A model generated the notes under the pieces. The model was not told the DNA's origin and did not search any database. It saw nothing but the letters and a program-made list of their open reading frames with translations. From NCBI GenBank assembly GCA_034770075.1, contig CM068383.1, positions 34,787,094-34,851,093 on the forward strand: a stretch of DNA of 64,000 bases. Direction: 5' to 3'. This stretch comes from Aralia elata (Eukaryota; Streptophyta; Magnoliopsida; Apiales; Araliaceae). A program made the translations under genes and the position numbers. Positions 1 to 10,710 of this stretch are shown here, one piece after another (position 1 is the stretch's first letter; each line of letters begins with the position of its first letter).

Positions 1-728
1 ATTAACCTTGAATGGTTGCTCACTGTCCTTTCCAACAATTTCGATGGCTCCGTGTAGGAATACAACTGTGATGGTAAAGGGACCCGACCATCGGGATTTG
101 AGCTTTCCCGGGAATAACTTGAGCCTGGAGTTGAATAGCAAGACCTCTTGGCCAGGTTCAAATTTCCTCTCAATGATTTTTCGGTCGTGCCATTTCTTTA
201 CCTTTTCCTTGTAGAGTTAAAATTCTCATAGGCCTGCAATCGGAACTCATCAAGTTCATTTAGCTGTAGAAGTCTCCTTTCTCCCGCTGCAGATGGGTCG
301 AAATTCAACTTTTTAATCGCCCAGTAAGCTTTGTGCTCTAATTCGACCAGGAGATGACAAGCCTTGCCATAGACCATGTGGTAAGGAGACATGCCGAGAG
401 GCGTCTTATATGCAGTTCTGTAAGCCCACAAGGCTTCATCTAGCTTTAGAGACCAATCTTTTCTGGAAGGATTAACGATCTTTTCCATAATTCTTTTTAC
501 CTCTCGGTTAGATACTTTGGCTTGACCATTTGTCTGCGGATGGTAGGCTGTGGCAATTCTGTGTCTCACTTCATATTTGGCTAGGAGGACTGTGAACTGT
601 TTGTTGCAAAAATGGCTGCCCTCATCACTGATGATCGCCCGTGGAGTGCCAAACCTAGTAAAAATGCTTTTTTGTAGGAACCTTAAAACCACCTTAGCAT
701 CATTGGTTGGTAATGCCGAAGCTTCTAC
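1..728 (-). pseudogene. Athila integrase, core and C-terminal part (broken)
   Basis: This continues the integrase in the same frame as the upstream pol after an in-frame TAG at 729-731, where a tryptophan is expected. The second core aspartate is visible in ISDEGSHF and the chain runs to about 198. The position of the third catalytic residue reads GQAKVSNRE, so the usual glutamate appears to be a lysine. Near 213 the frame shifts. The minus-strand frame of 1-213 then carries the basic C-terminal region that usually follows, with motifs such as WHDR, GQEVLLFNSRLKLFPGKL and RWSGPF. Two lesions plus the altered catalytic residue make this integrase non-functional. Confidence 0.88.
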
Positions 729-3700
729 CTATTTGGACAAGTAATCAACCGCCAGAAGGATATAGAGATTGTGGCAGGATGATGGAAATGGTCCCATGAA
801 GTCTATGCCCCATACGTCAAAGATCTCCACTTCCAAGATCAAATTTAGTGGCATTTCATTGCGGTTGGAGATGTTGCCCACCCGTTGGCATCGATCACTA
901 TTCTTTATGAATTGGTGGGCATCTTTGAACAAGGTGGGCCAATAAAACCCAGCTTGGAGTACCTTAGCTGCTGTTCTCTGCGTTCCATAATGGCCACCAT
1001 ACAGAGAAGAATGACATGCATGTAATATACTGGTAGTCTCGACATCGGGGATGCATCTTCGGATCACAAGATCCGTGCATTGTTTGAACAAGTAAGGTTC
1101 GTCCCACATGTATCTCTTTGTATCATGCAAAAATTTCTTCTTCTGCTGAGAAGTTAGATCTGGTGGTAGCACATGACTCACAAGATAGTTAACAATATCA
1201 GCGAACCAGGGGATTTCAGATGTGACTGCAAATAGTTGTTCATCAGGGAAGTAATCGTTTATTTCAATCTTCTCTTTGCATTCCGAATCCGGATTGTCTA
1301 ATCTGGAAAGATGATCTGCTACCAGATTCTCCGTGCCTTTCTTGTCCTTAATTTCCAAGTCAAATTCTTGGAGCAAAAGGATCCACCTGATTAGTCTTGG
1401 CTTGGCATCTTTCTTTGAGATTAAATACCGAATTGCTGCATGATCAGTGTACACCACTACCTTTGTTCCAATGAGGTAGGATCGGAACTTATCGAATGCA
1501 TAAACAACCGCGAGTAGTTCCTTCTCAGTGGTGGTGTAATTCATTTGGGCCTTAGAAAGTGTTTTGCTGGCATAGTAGACTGCATGTAGAACCTTATCTC
1601 TGCGCTGTCCCAATACCACGCCTACAGCGTAGTCACTAGCATCACACATAAGCTCAAATGGAAGAGACCAATCTGGTGCTACTATCACAGGTGCTGTTGT
1701 CAACTTCTGTTTCAACAACTCAAAAGCCGCTAAACAATTATCATCGAATAGAAATGGGACATCTTTTTCCAACAGATTGCACAGGGGCTTTGTGATTTTT
1801 GAGAAGTCTTTGATAAATCTCCGGTAGAATCCAGCATGGCCCAAAAAACTTCGAACTCCCTTTACAGAAGTCGGTGGAGGCAATTTCTCAATAGTTTCTA
1901 ACTTTGCTTTGTCCACCTCCAAGCCTTTGGCTGAGACTTTGTGACCCAAAATTATTCCTTCATGCACCATGAAATGACATTTCTCCCAATTAAGCACAAG
2001 ATTTGTTTCCACGCATCTCTTCAATACTATGACTAAATTCTCTAGACAGCTGTCAAAGGAATTTCCAAACACTGAGAAGTCATCCATGAAAACCTCCATG
2101 TTGATTTCCACCATGTCCAAAAATATTGCCATCATGCATCGCTGAAATGTGGCAGGAGCATTACATAGACCAAAAGACATTCGCCTGAAAGCAAAAGTTC
2201 CATAAGGACAAGTAAAAGTGGTCTTCTCTTGATCCTCTGGAGCAATGGCAATTTGATTATAACCAGAATATCCGTCAAGCAAACAGTAGTACTCATGCCC
2301 TGCAAGTCGGTCTAACATTTGATCAATGAATGGAAGTGGGAAGTGATCTTTCCTTGTGGCTTTGTTGAGCTTTCGGTAGTCCATGCAAACTCTCCACCCT
2401 GTGACTGTTCGGGTTGGTATTAGCTCGTTGTTCTCATTTCTTACCACAGTTATTCCTCCCTTTTTGGGTACACACTGTACCGGGCTTACCCACAGACTGT
2501 CAGAGATGGGATAAATGATCCCGGCGTCTAGCCATTTCAGAATTTCTGCTTTAACCACTTCCTTCATGATGGGGTTCAGCCTTCTTTGATGCTCAATGGT
2601 AGGCTTGCTGTCATCTTCCATCAGGATTTTGTGCATGCAAAATGAGGGGCTGATTCCCTTTATATCTGTAATGGTCCATCCAATAGCCCCTCGGAATTCT
2701 CTGAGGATTCTTATCAGCTTGCCTTCCTGCAAAGATGTTAGTGCAGAGGAAATAATGACAAGTAAAGTATCTGAAGTGCCTAGATATGCATACCTGAGGT
2801 GACTAGGCAGGGGTTTTAGATCAAGTTTAGGAGGTACCTCTCTAGATGGTTTTAAATGAGATGAGGCATCATTTGAGCTTTTCAAGGGCTCAATAGGTAC
2901 CTTGAATTTTGCCATCCTGGGTGTTGCATCTAGAAAATGAACATACTCACAGTTCTCAGGTTCGTCCAAGTCGATGTTTCCTGTTAGTGTCATCTCAAGC
3001 AAGTCCCTATGTGTGGCCTTAATGAATTCTTCGGTCACTGCATTTTCAATGATGTCCACTCGGAAACACTCTTCCTCTTCGGTCGGAAATTTCATAGCCT
3101 TGAAAACATTAAAGGTGACTTCTTGGTCTTGAACCCTCATTGTCAATTCTCCTTTTTGCACATCAATGAGGGTTCTCCCGGTAGCTAGAAATGGCCTCCC
3201 AAGTATGACGGGAATGTCCTTGTCCTCCTCAAAGTCTAGGATTATGAAATCAGCTGGGAAAATGAACTTATCAACCTTAACAAGAACATCTTCCACAATA
3301 CCTCTCGGATAAGTGACTGAACGATCAGCTAGCTGAAGAGAGACATTTGTTGGCTTGGGTGCTGGTAATCCCAACTGAGTAAAGACGGACAATGGCATGA
3401 GATTAATGCTTGCACCAAGATCACACAAGCATTTTTTGAATGACAGGTCTCCAATGGTGCAAGGAATGGTGAAACTGCCCGAATCCTTTAATTTTGGAGG
3501 AAGCTTCCTTTGTAATACCACACTGCATTCTTCCGTCAAGGCTACAATTTCAAAATCTTGCAATTTCTTCTTTCTTGACAGAATACTCTTCATGAACTTG
3601 GCATAGCTCGGCATTTGTTCTAAGGCTTCTATAAATGGTATATTGATCTGAAGCTTTTTGAAAACCTCAAGAAACTTAGAAAATTGCCTGTCCATTTTTT

Positions 3701-4280
3701 GCTTTTGCTGCCTTTGAGGATACGGAACTGGTGGGTAGTACCTGGTGGGAGGAGTTAGAGTCTTTTCTGTGCTTTTTGTGGGTGTGGGCTTAGATCTCTC
3801 AAGGCTATCCTCTTCTTCAAAAATTCTAGCAGTGGCAGTTTCTGGGGAGGGGCGCAGCTGTGCCGTTTCCCTTTGCAAAGTGGGCGCAGCTGCGCCGGTT
3901 GATTCCAGCGCTGAAGAGGGGCGCAGCTGCGCTGTCTCTTCTGGTGACAGGGGCGCAGCTGCGCCGTCTGGCAGGGTTTGCTTCCCACTTCTGGTGGTGA
4001 CAGCTTGGCATTGCTCCTTCCCATTTCTCCTTGGATTGATTTCTGTGTCGCTAGGAAGGGCTCCTTGGGGTCTACTTGATAACAAGCTGAATAATTGACT
4101 CATTTGATTCTCCAAATTCTTGAAACCTAATGTTTGGCCTTGTTCCAACTTATCAGTTTTGGCTATGTATCTCTCCAAATTTTCACTTAGTTCAGCAACC
4201 CTTTTATCCGTAGCCAAGATTTGCTGCTGAATGTGGAACCCCGGAGGATTGGTAGGTTTTGGAGCTTGCTGTTGGTCTTG
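729..4280 (-). pseudogene. Athila protease - RT - RNase H - integrase N-terminus
   Basis: One long frame (open from about 4217) encodes, in order: a linker rich in AQLRP/GAAAP segments (about residues 70-130), an aspartic protease (DLGASINLMP near residue 267), RT with the YSGYNQIAI, FGLCNAPATFQRCM and FMDDFSVFG motifs, RNase H (CDASDYAVG, YTDHAAIRYL, ADHLSR), and the integrase zinc region and first core aspartate (WGIDFMGPF). In the HHCC finger the first cysteine of the CxxC pair looks like serine (SDRCQRVG). It ends at a TAG at 729 and is separated from gag by a TGA at 4281-4283 in the same frame, so the original gag-pol was one continuous polyprotein. The AQLRP/GAAAP linker is the translation of the GC palindrome block. 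Confidence 0.93.
3851..3965. repeat. 32/37/32-bp spaced GC palindrome block inside the gag-protease linker
   Basis: Four copies of the 14-bp palindrome GGCGCAGCTGCGCC, two of them with one changed base, start at 3851, 3883, 3920 and 3952. The spacings are 32, 37 and 32 bp. The block lies in the coding linker and is open on the minus strand in more than one frame, which creates several spurious overlapping frames. Order, spacing and part of the spacers (ccctttg after the first copy) match the block in the same element's LTR at 6719-6833. Confidence 0.9.
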
Positions 4281-5341
4281 TCAGTTGCTCCACGAGAAGT
4301 TGGGGTGATTCCTATTCCCCGGAATGTAGTTGTTCTGATATTGATTTGTTGGCCTCTGGTAGTTGCTCACAAATTGCACTGACTCTGCATTGATGGCACA
4401 TTGATTAGAAGAGTGTGAACCTGCACAAAGCTCACAAATCATGGAGACTTGCTGCCCTTTCCCTTCATATATGTTGTCAATCTTTTTGACTATAGCTGAA
4501 ATTTGGGCTTGAAGTGAGGTGGTTGTGTCAACCTCTAGTATCCCTGCTACTTTTGGTTGGCTGGATCTGGAGGATGGCCATTGATAGTTGTTTGCAGCCA
4601 TAGCCTCCAAAAGTTCATAAGCTTCGTCATAGTTTTTACCCATGAATGCTCCACCCGCAGCTGCATCAATGCCTGCCCGTGTTTGAATATTCAACCCATT
4701 GTAAAATGTGTTAAGCTGCATCCATTGGGGCAAACCGTGATGTGGACACTTTCTCAATAGTTCCTTGTACCGCTCCCATGTCTCATACAAAGATTCTCCA
4801 TGATGTTGTTCATATGAAGAGATATCATTTCTCAACTTGGCAGTTTTGGCCGGTGGGAAGAATTTTGCTAAGAACTTTTGGGCCAAATCTTGCCAAGTAG
4901 TAATAGATCCCGGTGGTAGTGAGTGTAACCAACTCTTTACTTTATCCCTCAATGTGAATGGGAATAACCGCAATCTCACTGCATCTTCTGAAATCCCACT
5001 GAATTTGAATGTATCACAGATCTCCAAAAAATTTATCAAGTGCTCATTTGGGTCATCACCACCATCCCTCCGAATTGGATAGAATTTTGGATCATATGGA
5101 TTGTCCCCGGTTTGATTTCAAAGGAATTGGCTGTTATAGCTGGCCTTGAGATGCTTGATTGCAAATCATTGATTCTTGGCGTAGCATAATCTCTCAATGC
5201 TTTTTGTGCTTCTCCCGCCATTTGTTGAGGTTGTTCTAGATCCTCCAGAGTGTTTTCAGCACACTTTCTTGATTGTTGAACCCTTTTCTCAATGTTATCC
5301 ACGAACGATAATAGGTTAGGATTCTTCGATCGAGTATGCAT
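4281..5341 (-). pseudogene. Athila gag (frameshifted)
   Basis: The capsid-like core occupies 4281-5039, with the gag signatures INFLEICDTFKFSG, WLHSLPPGSITTW and FLAKFFPPAKTAKLR, and a C-terminal region with one cysteine-rich motif (CELCAGSHSSNQC). The N-terminus starts at the ATG at 5341 (MHTRSKNPNLL), about 125 bp downstream of the PBS, and is rich in Gln and Glu. The two parts are in different frames, with the shift between about 5060 and 5115. The C-terminal end is a TGA at 4281, in frame with pol. It would have formed the inner shell of the virus-like particle. Confidence 0.9.
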
Positions 5342-5467
5342 ACACTACTCAAGAGTACCTATCACAATGTAGAAGAAAATGAAATAGAATTAGGATAAGA
5401 ACAGATTTGTTTAACTAAAACCAATCTAATTTAAATTGATGATGAAAGTTATAAACGCAATTACAAT

Positions 5468-5485
5468 TCCGCGGCAACGGCGCCA
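5468..5485 (-). other. Primer binding site (tRNA-Asp type) of the Athila element
   Basis: The minus strand reads TGGCGCCGTTGCCGCGGA, beginning seven bases after the LTR end. It matches the Athila-type PBS except for one base (GCGG for GGGG). It fixes the element's orientation and the inner LTR boundary. Confidence 0.9.
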
Positions 5486-5491
5486 AAAACT

Positions 5492-7104
5492 TGTTGAGAT
5501 AATTGTATGTATAACAAATACGACTCATACACGCAAGTGCACGTGATCCACAAGTAATATAAAGTAAGTAAAGTATCGATCCCATGAGGAATTGAATTGC
5601 ATTTATGACTATAAACACCGATTTTATAATTATTTCGGTTTCTTTAATCAATTGGTTTTAATGATGAGATTATCTATGTTTACTAATGAAATAAATAGAA
5701 CAAATTATGGTTGTAAAAATACAGATTTGATGGGTTTGGGATTATAATATCACTTAATACACACTTAGATTTCCATGCTTCCTATTGTTGCTAATTGATT
5801 ACAATAGAATGTTGGTCGAAAACACGAAGGTAAAATATGACCATCTCTCGATGCACCATATCCATATCACACTAAATCCACAATTGATAGAATGAATGTG
5901 AACACCCTAGATGACTAACGCACTATGTTTCTATGTGAATTACAATCAAAAGGGTTTAAGAACAAGTTTTCAATTGGCCACACATGGTTCTTCGGTATAT
6001 CTCTATCCTAAGCACGAATCATAATTTCACGAGGAATGTAAAGATTATGAACATATGCTAGCATAATTAGATCTCAATTTATATTTCCTTTCTCAATTCC
6101 ATATAAATTATCACAATAATTGGTGATCAAGCAATTAAACATGAAGTATAGATTATGCTAGACGTTCATGTCATAACCAACTAGCAAAAATAAGGAAGCA
6201 TTTCAATTCTTAGCAATGCAAAAGATCCATTATAATCCCAAGAATTAAGTTTAGCTCATAATAACAATACTAGAGTTCATCATGCACAATTGGTTCATCA
6301 TCATAATTACAGAATAGGAAAATTTTTCAAAAACAGAAAATATTTAGGCTCCCTATTTCCGTTCTGCAACTTCTGATGATTTTCCAAGTTGTGAAGATGG
6401 TTGATTTCTTGCTCCCAATCTCCAATTCAGCATCCATATAGCTCCATTCTTCAGTTCCCAAATGCCAAAAATGCTCAGCTGATTGTTTTCAAGTTTTAAG
6501 CTAGAATGCAGTAAACTCCGTGATTTTCGTGTAGGAGGAGCGCTCTAAATTGAATTCCAAAATTGGCTAATAATGCATGCATGATTTGTCTTCTTTTGAC
6601 TTATTTTGATTCCCACTAATAAAGTTCAACCCACTAATTCCTCAAAATCAGGCACTACTCCATTTCCTGATAATGCTGCTTCGCTGGAAGGAACGTGCTG
6701 CATGGCTGGCTGGCGACAGGCGCAGCTGTGCCGGCGCCCTTTGTAAAAGGGGCGCAGCTGCGCCGGGGGTAGGGAATGCACAGGAGGGGCGCAGCTGCGC
6801 CGGCCTCAAGGCCAAGTAGGGCGCCGCTGCGCCGGCTGCCAGTTTGCTGCAGTGCTGCTGTAACATAATTTTCTTGACTCTCGTGCCCTGCACAAACAAC
6901 AAACAATCAAATAGCACCCATCCACAAATGCAATAACCCCCGAGTCAAATTTACCAAAAACCATGCAAAAGCCGTATAATGAGAATAATGAATCAAAACC
7001 GAAAGAGAGGGAAAAAATGCATGAAAATGCACTAAGTAGCTATTAGATAAGCAACAAATGAAACCAAAAAGCATCCAATAAGTAGGTATGAAACCTACTT
7101 ATCA
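5492..7104 (-). repeat. 5' LTR of the Athila element (1613 bp)
   Basis: On the minus strand it starts TGATAAGTAGG at 7104 and ends CTCAACA at 5492, giving the TG...CA termini, and it is followed immediately by the PBS. The outer side abuts satellite sequence. The U3 part carries the GC palindrome block at 6719-6833, about 270-385 bp from the outer end. The rest is AT-rich with no reading frame of note. Only one LTR is in the window, so its age cannot be estimated. Confidence 0.9.
6719..6833. repeat. 32/37/32-bp spaced GC palindrome block in the Athila LTR
   Basis: Copies of GGCGCAGCTGCGCC (the first and last with one substitution) start at 6719, 6751, 6788 and 6820. Fourteen-base palindromes alternate with spacers of 18, 23 and 18 bases, exactly as in the linker copy at 3851-3965. 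The DNA is markedly GC-rich compared with the rest of the LTR. Confidence 0.92.
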
Positions 7105-7392
7105 ATACGCATTCATAATTCTAAAACTAGCACACATCGAGTCTTTAACAGTGTTCAATATAGTATGCTGAGTGATTTCCCACAAACAACCAACAAACTA
7201 GTTTTCGTCTCGTCTACACTGTTTTCATAGTGAGTTAGATCGGTTGCTAGTTCGTATATACTTCCGCTCCCTAAAGTTATTATTTACCCCAGATACTATA
7301 CATCGACTATTAAAGAATACGACTGTACCACTACTTTATCATATATTTTATGAATTAACACTAAGTCTTTCATTATATAAGTCTTTATAAAA
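7105..7392 (-). repeat. Satellite remnant (part of a 1372-bp monomer)
   Basis: The sequence from atacgcattcataattct onward matches the interior of the array monomers downstream. Near 7380 it jumps to a later monomer position (cattatataagtcttt joined to ataaaataattc), so about 300 bp are deleted. It then runs directly into element A's integrase. It shows that the satellite array once extended left of element A and of the Athila insertion. Confidence 0.88.
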
Positions 7393-8022
7393 TAATTCGG
7401 GATGCCGCCATATGAAGCCCTCTACGGAAGGAAGTGCAGGACACCATTAAGCTGGGATGAGGTTGGCGAACGATGACTGTTGGGACCAGAATTGGTGCAG
7501 CAGACAGCAGGAGTGGTTGAAGTGATCAGGGCAAGATTAGTTGCAGCCCAAGACAGACAAAAGAAGTATGCAGATCAACATCGCCAGACGAGAGACTTCG
7601 ACGTCGGTAGTTACGTGTTTCTGAAGGTATCTCCCTGGAAAGGGAAGATACGATTTGGAAAAAAGGGAAAGTTGAGCCCGAGGTTCGTAGGACCATTCGA
7701 AGTGTTGAGAAGAGTGGGTGAAGTGGCGTACGAAGTAGCTTTGCCTCCTGAACTGGAGCATATCCACAATGTGTTCCACGTTTCAGTGTTACGACCATAC
7801 AAGCCTGATTATAAGCACGTGATATCCTATGAGCCCGTCCAAATAGAGAAAGATCTTACGTATGAGGAAATTCTTATTCAGATAATCGATAGGAAAGAGC
7901 AAGTATTAAGAAATAAAGTCATACCTTCTGTGAAAGTAGTTTGGCGAAACCACAATGCCGAGGAGGCTACGTGGGAATTAGAAGATAAGATGAAGGTGAA
8001 TTACCCTCAACTTTTTGGTTAA
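7393..8022 (+). pseudogene. Tekay-type integrase C-terminus with chromodomain (5'-truncated)
   Basis: The fragment begins at the integrase core end ([17 protein letters not shown]). It continues through the GPELVQQT and [19 protein letters not shown] region and the [12 protein letters not shown] motif to a C-terminal chromodomain (VVWRNHNAEEATWELE), which in chromoviruses targets integration to heterochromatin. An in-frame TGA lies near 7471. Everything upstream (5' LTR, gag, PR, RT) is missing and the fragment abuts satellite DNA without any LTR, so the left side was lost by deletion or illegitimate recombination. It is followed by the PPT and the LTR at 8070. Confidence 0.92.
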
Positions 8023-8056
8023 CCTTGTATTGTGATTATGGGGACAGAATCCTTAT

Positions 8057-8069
8057 AAGGAGGGGAGAA
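8057..8069 (+). other. Polypurine tract of element A
   Basis: AAGGAGGGGAGAA lies immediately before the LTR start TGTAACG at 8070. It is the expected plus-strand primer site and marks the 5' boundary of the LTR. Confidence 0.85.
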
Positions 8070-8789
8070 TGTAACGATCGAGAATTTTAATTTCCTTGTA
8101 ACCCGAGTTTATGTATGAATGAAATGAATTTTTATTTTTATTTATATTATTATGTGTTATGTGCTTAAAGGTTGTGTTATAACCTAGAATATGTGTATGT
8201 GTTGAATTTTACGTGTTGTAGTGTCGTTAGGGTGAATATATTGACTTCGCGAAAAATCGTCACTATTCACGGGGCACGCTTATCGAGGCACTATTCACGC
8301 CATTATATTTTTGTGTCTTTTTCGACCTTAATAAATTTCAATAATACACGTGTACAAAGTGATAATTTTTCCAAGTGTCAGATTTTCATTTTGAGCCCAA
8401 TCGTGTTTTATTCGGTATCCAAAATATATAATATGACTGTTCCGAATAAATGCACGAATCCCATAATTATTATTTTTATGCATCCTAATATTTTATGGGA
8501 GTACCCATTTTAATTTTGGGTAGAGCTATTTACCAATTTTGGTACAAAAGTAGGAGTTTTCGGATATATTTTTGGTGTATTTGGGTATTTATTTTGACAT
8601 GTTACTCCAAGAGGGAACCAAGCCCCTATTTTAGACCAATAAGAATTAAGGAACTAGGGTGTGGTCGGGTGGGGAGGGTTTGGTGCTAGACCAAACGTAT
8701 TGAGCAACCAAATGCTCCCATTTCATTCTCCCAAAGCAGCCCTTTCACTCTCCCAAAACCATCAGCCATCCTCCTCTCCCATTCCAAGT

Positions 8790-8822
8790 TGGGTCTGCAA
8801 TATAGAGTAGAGAGTAGAGAGT

Positions 8823-8853
<31 letters not shown>

Positions 8854-9018
8854 ATCTGCAGGGAGGAGGAAGAACAAAGAAGAAGGAGAAGAAGAAGTGT
8901 GGAAAAGGAAGAGAAGGAAAGAAGAGCATGTGTGCACAAGAAGGAGAAGGAGAAGGGCTTCTATCACCTCTAACGAACCTTAGCTATCTCCTCTATCTTC
9001 CATAACAAATTTACAGAG
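8790..9018 (+). promoter_or_regulatory. Putative transcribed LTR leader ending in a 5' splice donor
   Basis: The stretch is purine-rich, with GAGAGA repeats at about 8805-8850 and AGAAGGAGAAG runs, and ends TTTACAGAG|GTAAATC at 9018/9019, a good plant donor. CCAAT-like sequence lies upstream near 8636. The same arrangement (purine-rich leader, then a donor) occurs in LTR A2 (13676/13677), LTR C (28267/28268), LTR B (36870/36871) and, on the minus strand, LTR E (31597/31596). The transcription start is inferred, not seen. Confidence 0.45.
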
Positions 9019-9677
9019 GTAAATCTTCAACCTCAAACGATTTCCTTTTGATTTCATTAAGGTTTTCAAAGTTTTCTTGGTTTTCAAGCTTTTATGCTTG
9101 GTGGATGATTTGTAATTGATTTTTGTTGTTATTGTGGGTTGTGGTTATTTAACAATATTACCAAGACATCTTGTAAGCCATTAATAACATCAAAGTAGAA
9201 CAAACATCAAAGAAATCCGTACATATGCATAAAGGATGAAGGACATGAAGAACAATGGACAAAAATGGATTATGGACTGTTATAAACGAATTTAGAGGAC
9301 TTTATAGCTATGATTCCTTGTTTGTTGTGTTTATTTGTTGTTGTGATGTTGTACTTCCATGGGTTATGAGCTTAAGCCAGTTGGAATGGAGTAAAAAGGG
9401 ATTAAAACAAAGTTTTGGCGATGATTTTTGTGAAGAACACCAAGAACACGAAAATATAGCACGAGTTGATACTTTGGCCTAAGATTTGGCCATGTTAATG
9501 TTAATGGATAGCTCTGAATTTTTAATATGTTGTAGCCCTATGTCTTAGGAGTCCATAGAGTCCAGAACGGACCAATTGAGCGTGTATTGAGGGAGTTATG
9601 GTGGTTGGAAGCAAGATAGGTCTAGAGCACCAAAAACAGAGCATTCTGGAAAGCAAACGGGTCGGAGACTCAGGCCA

Positions 9678-9776
9678 AGCGCCTAAGGCGCTGGCTAGGC
9701 GCTGTCCACGAGCCCAACTACTGTGAGAGAGTGCCTAGAGCACTGCTCCAAGGCCATTCTGAGCGCCTACGGCGCT
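9678..9776. repeat. GC palindromes of LTR A1, last two 32 bp apart
   Basis: Three 15-bp palindromes of the form AGCGCCTANGGCGCT start at 9678, 9730 and 9762. The last two are 32 bp apart and the first is 52 bp upstream. The middle copy reads AGTGCCTAGAGCACT, so its substitutions partly preserve complementarity. The cluster lies about 660 bp downstream of the leader donor. Confidence 0.88.
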
Positions 9777-10375
9777 AGCAATGAAACTGTGCAAAACTGC
9801 TCTGACGTCCTTTAGTAAAATGGGCATAACTTTGTCATACGAACTCGGATTGAGGTGATTCAAGATGATTCGGAAAGAGAATGAGTAGACCTACAACTTT
9901 AGTTCTTTAAGTTTTTCAATTTCAGGGCTGTAGAATGGCCTAAATTGGCCATTTATAGGACTGGTGTGTATTTGGGGGCAATTGGAGGGTGTCAAGCATG
10001 CGCGTAAGCACATGTAATGCTCCCGACAATGTAAAATGTTATTCTAAGTTCTAAAACGTGAATGTTATGAAGTATAATGATACTCATCATTAACTAATGA
10101 GTATTAGATAAATCAAATGGGCATGTTAGGCGTACGCAAAGGCGTGTCGCTTGGGCGTTCGAATAACCAAGTTTGGCGCACAGACGTGCAAGCGTCGTAA
10201 CCCCGTAACTAATGGACATAACCTTGTTTAATATTTTGTTTCTAATATGAATGAGACATTATAGAGTAGTATAAACCAATGTTTGGTATCCGTATGTGAC
10301 TAATTGTTATGTGAAAATGTACTTAATTGTGTAGGATATTAAGGAGCGTGTGTTGTAATATTGTAGCAGACGCAC

Positions 10376-10710
10376 CAGGCAAGTTTCCTAACCCGTACAA
10401 CTTTTATTATTGTACGAGTTTATTCTTATGAATGCACGTTTCTTAACTCAATTCAATTTATATTTGAGCAAGCTTCTAAACCTTATGCACTATTTTTATT
10501 TCGTGCAAACAGGTATATATTGTTGCAAGTTTCCTTACCTTAACTCAATTTATTTATTGAGCCAGTTTCCTCAATCGCACAACTTTTATTTGTTGTGCGA
10601 GTTATTTATTGATTGAGCAATTATTCTATATTATTGTAAGTTCCTTACTCAACTATTTTATTTGAGCAAGTTTCCTATCTTATACAAATGTTGTATATTG
10701 TTGCAAGTAT
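10376..10710 (+). repeat. Array of diverged hairpins separated by GCAAGTTTCC-like motifs
   Basis: Successive short inverted repeats with AT-rich loops follow one another. They include CGTACAA/TTGTACG (10394-10416), CTCAA/TTGAG (10448-10466), TGCAC/GTGCA (10486-10507), CTCAAT/ATTGAG (10544-10561), CGCACAA/TTGTGCG (10576-10599), CTCAA/TTGAG (10648-10666) and TACAA/TTGTA (10683-10695). Most are followed by a (G)CAAGTTTCCT-like linker. Stem sequences differ while pairing is kept. Copy A2 (15050-15370) repeats the array, although its first stem has uncompensated changes. Confidence 0.75.

Larger units (their letters stand above)
1..7104 (-). mobile_element. Athila-lineage Ty3/gypsy retrotransposon, 3' end outside window
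   Basis: On the minus strand this reads 5' LTR (5492-7104), PBS (5468-5485), gag, protease, RT, RNase H and integrase, and leaves the window inside the integrase C-terminal region. The Athila assignment rests on the protease motif DLGASINLMP, RT motifs such as FMDDFSVFG, and a PBS matching the tRNA-Asp type used by that lineage. It interrupts the 1372-bp satellite: 7105 onward is satellite sequence beginning about 625 bases into a monomer. The first bases after the LTR (atacg) are the expected target duplication, but the partner lies outside the window. All reading frames are broken by a few stops and frameshifts. Confidence 0.93.

Noticed and set aside
3755..4024. Extra minus-strand frames in the Athila linker
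   Set aside because: Alternative phases of the GC palindrome block, which contains almost no stop codons; the pol frame is the real one.
8686..8967. Minus-strand frames over the GA-rich leader (also 13351-13625)
   Set aside because: Ser/Leu-rich translation of a purine-rich microsatellite; no start context or domain.
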